6,148 nucleotides of DNA from Bacteroidia bacterium. GTDB lineage: Bacteria; Bacteroidota; Bacteroidia; Bacteroidales; UBA12481. Both the position numbers and the translations under genes were made by a program. Positions 1 through 6,148 of the stretch are shown here, piece by piece (the stretch's first letter is position 1; the number at the start of each line of letters is the position of its first letter). The notes under the pieces are model-generated. The model did not search any database and was not told the DNA's origin. It saw nothing but the letters and a program-made list of their open reading frames with translations. The stretch is taken from positions 1 through 6,148 of the forward strand of contig JAPLDV010000881.1 in assembly GCA_026391235.1 (NCBI GenBank), read 5' to 3'.

Positions 1-867
1 ATCGACCAATTCCTGGATAAGCGGTTCATCGATCAGGTATTCGGCATGAGCCAGCAACCTGCAAGCGATTGGGGAGGCCAATTCCCACTCGAGGGCTGAA
101 TGCCAGGATTTATCCCAGTCAAAATCTTTAGGCCGGAAATCGGGCATGAACAATGGGATGCTCCTGCCTGAGGGATCGAAACCATAACTTTTCTTATCCT
201 CAATGGTGAACGGAGTGGAAAGAACTACATTGTTGATGGTCATCGGATACAAGTAGAAAGCCAATTTTGTTATCCCATACCGGCCAATATTTCCGCAGTG
301 CCTGCGCGTATCCGCAGTGTGATGAAATTCATCAAAAGGCCCGTTGGTCAGTTCACTTCCATGGGTGCTGCGGAGGTCAGCCCATCCACCCGGCGGTGGT
401 CCGGTAAGCAATCCGCCGAGACCTTCAGGCTCAGGGTCCAGGCCGTGCCGCGTCCGGGCCAGCCGCCGGAAGTTTTCAACCACCTTCCCATCCCAGCCTG
501 TAATATCCCTGATCAGTTCCTCCTGTATCCGAAGGGTACCTTTCCGTCGTCTGTAATAAATGGTCTTTGCGACATCCGTCCGGCGGGCACGTTTGTTCAA
601 CGAGGATACAAGCCGGGTTCCAATCAGGTCTGCGATGTATGGAACAGCCCAGTCCTGGCACTGCTCAATGAACTGGTCGTCCCACAGGTGATCGTTGCTC
701 CTCCGGATCACCGCCGCCTGGGCTGCGAGCAATTCAACGAAAGAACGCAATACGCCCGGATTTGGATTTTCATCCTTACCATCCTCGTGACGGTAAACAG
801 GAGGGATCATCTCCCATAGCTTCTCCGCGAAATAAACCTCGAACCGGTCATTTGCCCTTGTGCTCAT
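1..867 (-). CDS. Phage-tail-like baseplate/tail protein (partial, C-terminus beyond left edge)
   Basis: The frame is open for 289 codons from ATG at 867 to the first base of the window with no stop, so the C-terminus is missing. The protein begins MSTRANDRF. An N-terminal helical region (about residues 10-85) carries EKLWEMIPPVYRHEDG and then LWDDQFIEQCQDWAVPYIADLIGTR in pieces, followed by a basic stretch KTIYYRRRKGT (101-111) and ENFRRLARTRHGLDP (131-145). A Gly/Pro-rich linker (about 147-162) leads to a probable beta-rich part, and WELASPIACRLL lies near 261-272. From memory this matches the 'phage tail protein' (TIGR02242-like, P2 gpI-related) that follows paired baseplate J proteins in eCIS-type clusters. 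Its inferred role is a peripheral wedge or connector to fibres. It starts 14 bases after the preceding stop, in the same operon. No Shine-Dalgarno is visible before the ATG, but the conserved-looking N-terminus supports this start over the next in-frame ATG at codon 20. Family assignment is fairly sure; exact position in the particle is not. Confidence 0.85.
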   Translation of the reverse strand, partial: MSTRANDRFEVYFAEKLWEMIPPVYRHEDGKDENPNPGVLRSFVELLAAQAAVIRRSNDHLWDDQFIEQCQDWAVPYIADLIGTRLVSSLNKRARRTDVAKTIYYRRRKGTLRIQEELIRDITGWDGKVVENFRRLARTRHGLDPEPEGLGGLLTGPPPGGWADLRSTHGSELTNGPFDEFHHTADTRRHCGNIGRYGITKLAFYLYPMTINNVVLSTPFTIEDKKSYGFDPSGRSIPLFMPDFRPKDFDWDKSWHSALEWELASPIACRLLAHAEYLIDEPLIQELVD

Positions 868-881
868 GGTTACACATTAAT

Positions 882-3281
882 TCATTTTACGATAAGTCCT
901 CCCGTTTCCACATCGAAATATTGGCCTGCCTCAGGGCATTTTGCGAACTCTCTGAACGCCTGGCCATTCCAGCTTATATCACCCACTCCGAGGATTCCCT
1001 CGATCGAGATCAGGGCTTCATACAGCCGACTTCTGTAAATGGGTTTGCCAATCCCGATAACCTCCGGTGAAAGCAGTCCGTCTGCAGGATTCATGAGGCA
1101 TTCGCGGGCTGCCGCGAATCTCTCCTCCTTGTTATAGCGCTGGTCGATGGACAAGTCGATGACAACACTTACCGGCAGATTAATTGCCTGTTCCACCTGG
1201 TAGGATATACCCGGATCTGAAATCGCGTTGAGACGCTGAATGATCGAGGTTCGGATGCTCAGTTCCCCGATATAGAATACATGTACCATAGGGAATTGCC
1301 TGGTTTTGCTCCAGCGCCATTCGACCTGGAAGGCACGGACGCCCGGAACAGAGCTCACGGCGGCCTCAACATCCCGTATCGAAATAATCCGTCCGAGCAA
1401 CATGGCTGATTTTGGAACGGTTGTCCTGATTTCTTCTGCAGATTCAGGGTCAGCGCCACCGCCTGCAGCCACGGGATTCAGTATGCTTTTCAGGCCTTTC
1501 AAAGGAGTGGCGATCTGGGTGACCGACTCAGCCGGGGGCGCGGCTTTCCCGCCCCCAAACCGGTAAGCAGCAATCACATTGTCCTTTCCCGACGGAAGCC
1601 GCTGCCCGGAAATCCCGTCTCCAAAAGTGATATATGTTTCGCCTTCTTCATCCTGTCTGACAATATAACTTTGATCAAAACCGGAAGCGGTGTAGAAATT
1701 TGCTATCTCCTTCCATACTATGCCGTTAACACGAACTTCAAGAACACTTTTCACCGCCTGGTCATTTTCTGCAGATGGCGAGAAGAGATAGGTAAGGGGT
1801 TTCTTTTTTAGCTTGAAGGTCTGCCCGGTTTGAGAGGCGTCGCCACTGCCAAGGACCTCCTGCCTGACCGTTTCGCCGCGGGTGGCTTCAATAACATTCC
1901 CGAACACTTCAACGGGAAGGGTCAATGGGCCATTCCATTTCTCCCCCTGGTTCAGCTTGAGAAATTTATCTTTAAATTCCACATGGGCTTTTACACCAAG
2001 ACCCAGGTTGTTTTTATCAAACAGCAGAAAGCTTTCAGGGTTAAAATTATCTATCGGTTTTTCTACAGGATCTTTCAGCGATAACATGTCCGCTGAATAT
2101 AGCGTGGTTCCCGGCTCATTCACAACCTGGCCGGCAGGGTGCATATTGAAATGCAGCAGAAGCTCACCGCAGTTGGCTGTTTCCCATGTTGCTTCCTCAA
2201 TTTCACCTCCGATTTTGAGGTTTATTTCCCTTGAAAGAACAAGTTTTGATGCCCGGATGGTATTACCCACAATTTGATAGGTGATGTTATTGATATTGAT
2301 GGTCGTATCCTTGCTTGCTTTCACATCTGCCACACCAATAAGATTACTTGTGAACCACCGGAATTCCTTTCCTCTGGAGATGAGAACAGGTTCGCCTTCG
2401 ACCATTTCAGGGTAAAGTTTGTCAAGGATCAGCGTATTGTTTCTAATACCGGTGATTTCATCATCTCTTATCCCGAGGATTGTGGCATTTTGGGCAGGAT
2501 ATGAAAGTTTTATACGGGAAAGCGGGGTGGTATCGGCGAGAACTATTCCGGATTCGAATGACACCCTGGAACACAAAATTTTGTTGGCAGTAGTGAAACG
2601 TACCGCTTCCTTAACCTTTAGGACCTGGTTCTGCGAATCGTCACCGGAATCATTTAAAAACAGGATCATCCCCGCAGTGATAGAGGTCAATGGAATCAGA
2701 AGCAGGTCTGAAGGGTTTGCCTTAACTACTGTTTGTGATATGGGTGGTTCAATGCTCCACCGGTTTGTTAAGGGATGGATGAATAAATCCCGGGAGGTTT
2801 CAAAGACCTGGGGAGGGTTGCCGTTGAATGCGCCAGACCTGAAGGCAGTTCCTGCAGGGATCTTCAGCAGTTGCCTGCCATCGGCGATGGCTGCCAGGGA
2901 TACAGCTGAAGCGACCGCTGGTCGCGGCAGATATCCAAGCAGAGATGCAAGTTTATTAACGGAAGCACGCTGCCTGGCAGTTCTTATGTATGCTTCATTT
3001 GCAATCACCTCATCGTAAAATGCTATTGAATCGCATATATAAGCCCACATTTCAAGGAGCATGATCCCCGGATCGTCGCCTTCCCTTGCCCTCCACAAGT
3101 AAAGCGGAGTCTTTGAACGGATATCCTCCAGCATTGCATTCCTAAAATCACTGAACCCGGCAATCTGTCTTGGGATTGCATTCATGCCTGCCATAATCCT
3201 GAGGACCGGCGGAAATTCATGCGTGTCGCATGGACAGCCTTCCCGTAACTGTAAGTCCGAAATGAAACTGCAACAGTTCAT
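882..3281 (-). CDS. Putative baseplate assembly protein, J-like (second of two, 799 aa)
   Basis: This is a large baseplate wedge protein of the TIGR02243 / baseplate J (T4 gp6- or gp7-like) type, inferred to act in the baseplate of a contractile tail. Residues 1-20 hold a cysteine cluster (C3, C4, C16, C18). Residues 40-120 form the conserved helical block: FSDFRNAML, MLLEMWAYICDSIAFYDEVI, NEAYIRTARQRASV and LLGYLPRP. Residues 120-540 are a beta-rich, divergent middle. The hallmark YITFGDGISGQRLPSG is near 550-565, followed by AYRFGGG and AAGGGADPES (605-614). The J core follows with RDVEAAVSSVPGVRAFQVEW (637-656). The C-terminus ends GQYFDVETGGLIVK, a typical family ending. The ATG overlaps the upstream TGA by four bases and has GGAGGG six bases ahead, so this start is well supported. 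Its length and motifs look complete, with no frameshift. It shares architecture with the upstream J-like gene but is strongly diverged from it, so the two probably fill different wedge positions. Confidence 0.93.
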   Translation of the reverse strand: MNCCSFISDLQLREGCPCDTHEFPPVLRIMAGMNAIPRQIAGFSDFRNAMLEDIRSKTPLYLWRAREGDDPGIMLLEMWAYICDSIAFYDEVIANEAYIRTARQRASVNKLASLLGYLPRPAVASAVSLAAIADGRQLLKIPAGTAFRSGAFNGNPPQVFETSRDLFIHPLTNRWSIEPPISQTVVKANPSDLLLIPLTSITAGMILFLNDSGDDSQNQVLKVKEAVRFTTANKILCSRVSFESGIVLADTTPLSRIKLSYPAQNATILGIRDDEITGIRNNTLILDKLYPEMVEGEPVLISRGKEFRWFTSNLIGVADVKASKDTTININNITYQIVGNTIRASKLVLSREINLKIGGEIEEATWETANCGELLLHFNMHPAGQVVNEPGTTLYSADMLSLKDPVEKPIDNFNPESFLLFDKNNLGLGVKAHVEFKDKFLKLNQGEKWNGPLTLPVEVFGNVIEATRGETVRQEVLGSGDASQTGQTFKLKKKPLTYLFSPSAENDQAVKSVLEVRVNGIVWKEIANFYTASGFDQSYIVRQDEEGETYITFGDGISGQRLPSGKDNVIAAYRFGGGKAAPPAESVTQIATPLKGLKSILNPVAAGGGADPESAEEIRTTVPKSAMLLGRIISIRDVEAAVSSVPGVRAFQVEWRWSKTRQFPMVHVFYIGELSIRTSIIQRLNAISDPGISYQVEQAINLPVSVVIDLSIDQRYNKEERFAAARECLMNPADGLLSPEVIGIGKPIYRSRLYEALISIEGILGVGDISWNGQAFREFAKCPEAGQYFDVETGGLIVK

Positions 3282-5746
3282 GCGCCACCCTCCATGATTA
3301 ATTTAACCGATCCGCGTTCGGGATACAAAGGATCATTCTCGATCCTGATAATCGTATCTTTCCCCGGATCGTAAAAAGGATCTGTAAATTTGGTCAAGCG
3401 GAACCAGCCTCTTCGCTTAAACCTGATTTGCATGACCGCGTTCACGCCCGGGACTGACTGTATGGCAGCCTCCAGGGCGGACCGGTTCAGGGCCGTGCCG
3501 AATGTAAACCGATCGGCAGAAAAATAACCAGCTTTATGTTGAATGCCGCCTTTGCCGAGCAATACCTGGAGAACCTCCTCCTTAACTTCGCCTCTGTAAG
3601 ATCCGGGGGCCACACAGATGGTGATCTCGAGGTCGAGGTCGGCATACATTGGTTTCATCACCAGCACTTCCCTGCCTGCCTGCCGGAAACGGTCGAGCTG
3701 GCGGATTAAATCTTTTTGATTTGGGACGGTCAGCTCTACCGCGTCCTTTGGGTCGGCTGTTACGAAGGCCGACAGCCAGCTGCCGGTCCACCTGAAAGAG
3801 GCCCCTGCCTTTTGCACCCAGTCAAGCCGTTCGGCAGCCTGTGCATAATCAATGGGAATGACCGCGCGTTCGGTGACGGACCGGAACTTGTAAGGAGCCA
3901 GCTTTTTGATCTGAGCCAGGCTTTCCGGATCTCTTCCATTGGTCGCGGGAAGCGGATTTGTGACCGAACTGATGAACAGCAGGGAGGAATCGGAAGTATC
4001 AAAGTATCTTATGGAATCCGCTGGAACATTGCTTTTGGCACCACCGCCCAACCGGAAAGTCACCTTGAAAATTGTGCCTTCAGCCGGCATCCGGCCGAAC
4101 TCGCCATCTCCAAATCTGATCGTGGATCCATCGCCGGAAGCATAATCCTTGTGCACGATCTCAGTTCCGTTCCGCTGGTATCCGACCACCCGTCTCCAGG
4201 TCCCGTCGTCCAGCGAATAATGCGGATCATTGGCATCAGACGAATAGGTACCCACCAGTGATCGTCTGCAATTCCATTTGCCAATGGGGTTTGCAACTAA
4301 CGTGCTCCCGGAGCCAGAGATCTTCATCTCATTGAGATCAATCTGAGGAACTGGTTGACCTTCAGCATTCACAGCCCAGGCTAGCGACTCCTGTTCTGAG
4401 CCGGGCAGGCTGAACAGGTAAGTCACCGAACCGTCGCGGCCTTCGCGTTCGACAGCCCGTTCGATCGTTGCCTTCAAAGAGGGCAGCAATGAAAGGGAAT
4501 CCGGATCCAGACCAGTAATAAAAAGTTTCTCTTCCCGCTTACCCGCAGTAACCGGGACCATATTCCCATGGATCTCAGGATTGCATTTCAAACAGATCTC
4601 GAAAGGCAAAGCCTGCACTTTTTCCCAGAAAATATGTGTAATTGCCTTACTATTCAGAGGATCAATAGTGTCGACTGCTTTGATCAGCCTGATCATGTGC
4701 CGTCTTGCCGGGATGGATGCATCATCCGGATTAGTTAGAAGCAGCGCCCATTTGCCGTTCTCATTATCCAGAGGATTTGCCCCGAACGATCGAAGGGCAA
4801 GTGTGTGATGCCCTTCAAGGAACATGTCTGTACAGCCAACAGGCAGGCACACGCTATTCTCATCCTGAATATATGGAAGGAGTGAATTTAATTCATCGTT
4901 CAAATGGTGTTTTTTATCGGCGATAGATTCTTTAAGTCCCAGCCCGACTTCAAAATGGATCCGGTCGCCGTTATCGCTGAGGGCCGATACCCCGGCTCCT
5001 GCAGGGAGCTCATGCCGGCCTGCGGTTACCGTGCAATCCAGCCAGGTTGATGCTCCCTGGCCGTCATCGATGTCATAATCGATCAGGCGTGCATGCCGCC
5101 GTACCGACCTGCGTTGACTGGCGGACTCAAGGTAAGCTTCGCGCGCAATGCGGTCCTGGTAATAGGCCAACTCATCCCCGATTGCACTCAACCACTCCGC
5201 CAACATGATCCCCTCATCGGCCTCAAGGCGCTCCTTCCAATCCGGGTATTTAAGAGAAGCAAAGTCAAGCAGCGCCCGGCGGAAACTCCAGAAATCCCTT
5301 GCCATGTAATCGATAGGGAAATCGACTTCCGCTTCAGATGGACATTCATGCTCCCCGGTCTTGCAATCCAGATCGCTCCGACAATTCACCTTGAAACTGA
5401 AGATGACATCATTAAAATAGGGGTCAACCCATTGGCTATCAATATTTAATCGGTACGAGGTAAAATCCCCGGTGAACAAGGTGTTGATCTTTAGAACATC
5501 CCGCCCGCTTATGAAATCCCATTCAACTTTTTTGACAGGGATTACAGATAGTTTTGTTTTCGAGGTGCTTCGGATCGATATATCACCAGTAGCCAGAGAT
5601 GCAAGCAGGTCTTTGGGTTTAACTGTATCCGACTGATAAAAGTAAACCTTAAGATTGATCTGGTCCTTTTCGACATGAACAAAATCAATCCCGGTTACCT
5701 GGTCCTGGTCGAGCAGAACATGAATACGGTCGAGGGGCTCGCTCAT
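3278..5746 (-). CDS. Putative baseplate assembly protein, J-like (first of two, 822 aa)
   Basis: This is a baseplate wedge protein of the TIGR02243 / baseplate J family (T4 gp6-like, compare Afp11), inferred to be a structural component of a contractile injection machine. Residues 1-120 are a beta-rich N-terminal domain ending in FSFKVN. A three-cysteine cluster follows (C122, C128, C135). The conserved helical block lies at 143-225: IDYMARDFWSFRRALL, IMLAEWLSAIGDELAYYQDR, AREAYLESASQRRSVRRHAR and LIDYDI. A variable middle (about 230-530) precedes the hallmark IRFGDGEFGRMPAEG (543-557), FRLGGGAKSNVPADS (564-578) and NGRDPESL (603-610). The J core then runs with RAVIPIDYAQAAERLDWVQ and, later, SALEAAIQSVPGV (756-768). 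The ATG overlaps the gp25-like stop by four bases and has GGAGGT six bases upstream, so the start is firm. The stop overlaps the next gene's ATG in the same way, implying translational coupling. The frame is intact and the length usual for the family. Confidence 0.93.
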   Translation of the reverse strand: MSEPLDRIHVLLDQDQVTGIDFVHVEKDQINLKVYFYQSDTVKPKDLLASLATGDISIRSTSKTKLSVIPVKKVEWDFISGRDVLKINTLFTGDFTSYRLNIDSQWVDPYFNDVIFSFKVNCRSDLDCKTGEHECPSEAEVDFPIDYMARDFWSFRRALLDFASLKYPDWKERLEADEGIMLAEWLSAIGDELAYYQDRIAREAYLESASQRRSVRRHARLIDYDIDDGQGASTWLDCTVTAGRHELPAGAGVSALSDNGDRIHFEVGLGLKESIADKKHHLNDELNSLLPYIQDENSVCLPVGCTDMFLEGHHTLALRSFGANPLDNENGKWALLLTNPDDASIPARRHMIRLIKAVDTIDPLNSKAITHIFWEKVQALPFEICLKCNPEIHGNMVPVTAGKREEKLFITGLDPDSLSLLPSLKATIERAVEREGRDGSVTYLFSLPGSEQESLAWAVNAEGQPVPQIDLNEMKISGSGSTLVANPIGKWNCRRSLVGTYSSDANDPHYSLDDGTWRRVVGYQRNGTEIVHKDYASGDGSTIRFGDGEFGRMPAEGTIFKVTFRLGGGAKSNVPADSIRYFDTSDSSLLFISSVTNPLPATNGRDPESLAQIKKLAPYKFRSVTERAVIPIDYAQAAERLDWVQKAGASFRWTGSWLSAFVTADPKDAVELTVPNQKDLIRQLDRFRQAGREVLVMKPMYADLDLEITICVAPGSYRGEVKEEVLQVLLGKGGIQHKAGYFSADRFTFGTALNRSALEAAIQSVPGVNAVMQIRFKRRGWFRLTKFTDPFYDPGKDTIIRIENDPLYPERGSVKLIMEGGA
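3288..3293 (-). promoter_or_regulatory. Shine-Dalgarno of the second J-like gene
   Basis: The sequence GGAGGG lies six bases before ATG 3281, within the final codons (MEGGA) of the preceding gene. It supports this start over the internal methionines at residues 30 and 33, and keeps the N-terminal cysteine cluster in the protein. Confidence 0.7.
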
Positions 5747-6021
5747 ATTGAAACCTCCACATTTAAATACTGGGGTCCGCTTTGTGCCTTGAGGGAATAA
5801 CTGATCCCGATCTCCAGCCGCTCATTATTTGCGATAACTTTCACATCCTGAACGGTAATGAGGCTGCCGAGCCAAGTGTTCAATGCCTGGAGGATCGTGA
5901 TCTGTGTCAGGCTTGCTGTAACATCGTCATTTGGGGCAAAGACCATCCTGCGGATCCCGCAACCGAAATCCGGACGGTTGATCCTCTCCCCCGGGTTTGT
6001 AAAGAGCACCTGAAGAATCAT
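5743..6021 (-). CDS. gp25/GPW-like baseplate wedge protein (N-terminus unresolved)
   Basis: This is an inner-baseplate protein with the gp25/GPW fold, lysozyme-related in name only, which in T4, T6SS (TssE) and eCIS joins the wedges to the first sheath ring. Counting from ATG 6021, the core is VLFTNPGERINRPDFGCGIR (residues 5-24), RMVFAPNDD (25-33), a helix around ALNTWLG, and beta strands through YLNVEVSI at the end. PGER and the RPDFGCG loop are the family signature. The 92 residues from this ATG look short: homologues usually carry some 30-40 more residues, and the codons just before the ATG read LLDAEHVKQ, which resembles the family's first helix. That upstream frame stays open to the right edge with no ATG, GTG or TTG. 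The ATG at 6021 also lacks a clear Shine-Dalgarno. The real start is therefore probably upstream, beyond the window or at a non-standard codon. The stop overlaps the next gene by four bases. Family call firm; start doubtful. Confidence 0.88.
   Translation of the reverse strand: MILQVLFTNPGERINRPDFGCGIRRMVFAPNDDVTASLTQITILQALNTWLGSLITVQDVKVIANNERLEIGISYSLKAQSGPQYLNVEVSI
5753..5758 (-). promoter_or_regulatory. Shine-Dalgarno of the first J-like gene
   Basis: The sequence GGAGGT lies six bases before ATG 5746, inside the last codons of the gp25-like gene. It fixes the start of the 822-residue protein and would allow it to be initiated independently as well as by coupling through the ATGA overlap. 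The same bases also encode part of VEVSI, so some of the match may be coincidental. Confidence 0.7.
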
Positions 6022-6148
6022 TTGCTTTACATGTTCTGCGTCAAGTAAACGATGTTTAGGATACGTTGTGCTTATAAAATCCCATATTTGTTTTGATGTT
6101 CTATAGTAAAGTAATTTTGAATTAATTCTGAAGTATTTATCGCCACCG
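6022..6148 (-). other. AT-rich open extension of the gp25 frame to the right edge
   Basis: The frame of the gp25-like gene continues for 42 codons without a stop to the window edge. The part nearest the ATG reads HRLLDAEHVKQ and looks like genuine gp25 family sequence. The part farther out is AT-rich (25 G or C in the 88 bases 6061-6148) and does not resemble anything I recognise. A second minus frame (6146-6072) is also open for 24 codons, ends ...HQNKYGIL and stops with TAA, so it could be the tail of an upstream gene instead. No promoter is clear enough to call; a TTTTATAA stretch near 6072-6079 is noted only as AT-rich sequence. Confidence 0.5.

Noticed and set aside
298..819. Plus-strand open frame of 173 codons
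   Set aside because: It lies wholly antisense to the tail-protein gene, whose translation shows clear family motifs. The plus-strand peptide has no recognisable domain and is Arg/Pro-rich, as expected of a shadow frame.
2419..3018. Plus-strand open frame of 199 codons
   Set aside because: It is antisense to the second J-like gene and has no motif or supporting context. Its length is explained by the codon bias of the real gene.
3626..3685. Short tandem repeats (ctcgaggtcgaggtcgg and cctgcctgcctgcc)
   Set aside because: These are only two to three units long and sit in frame within the J-like coding sequence (for example encoding DLDLE). They are ordinary low-complexity codon runs.
3716..4261. 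Plus-strand open frame of 181 codons
   Set aside because: It is antisense to the hallmark FGDG and J-core region of the first J-like gene. The peptide looks random and no start signal is visible.
5782..6048. Plus-strand open frame of 88 codons over the gp25-like gene
   Set aside because: The opposite strand encodes the PGER and RPDFGCG gp25 signature, so this is a shadow.
6072..6146. 24-codon minus-strand frame ending HQNKYGIL, a possible end of an upstream gene
   Set aside because: It is too short to support as a gene, and it overlaps the gp25 frame, which is itself open and better supported near the ATG. It is kept only as an alternative in the edge entry.

Overview
This 6.1 kb window is almost wall-to-wall coding on the minus strand. 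Read from right to left, it holds four consecutive genes for the baseplate of a contractile, phage-tail-like machine: a gp25/GPW-like wedge protein, two large baseplate J-like assembly proteins (822 and 799 residues) and a tail protein cut by the left edge. The first three overlap stop-to-start by four bases (ATGA). The fourth starts 14 bases after the third stops. This looks like one operon. No plus-strand gene, tRNA, rRNA, CRISPR array, insertion sequence or terminator is supported.

Layout: 6148-6022 is AT-rich sequence still open in the gp25 frame, so the true gp25 start is unresolved. 6021-5743 is the gp25-like core. 5746-3278 is the first J-like protein and 3281-882 the second. 867-1 is a 289-codon open frame that runs off the left edge and is the N-terminal part of a tail protein.

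Function: gp25 proteins sit in the inner baseplate and template sheath assembly. J-like (gp6/gp7 type) proteins form the wedges around the hub, and the fourth protein is probably a peripheral wedge or tail-connector component. This gene order fits an extracellular contractile injection system (eCIS; compare Afp/PVC and the actinobacterial and Bacteroidota clusters). A prophage or tailocin cannot be excluded, because sheath, tube, spike, AAA+ ATPase, tape measure, fibre and toxin genes all lie outside the window.

Organism: a bacterium or archaeon of moderate GC. Standard code, ATG starts and at least two good Shine-Dalgarno sequences are seen. Nothing fixes the phylum. The components are recognisable members of known families. 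The parts worth a second look are the gp25 5' end with its abrupt composition change, the cysteine clusters in both J-like proteins, and the direct gp25-to-J junction.
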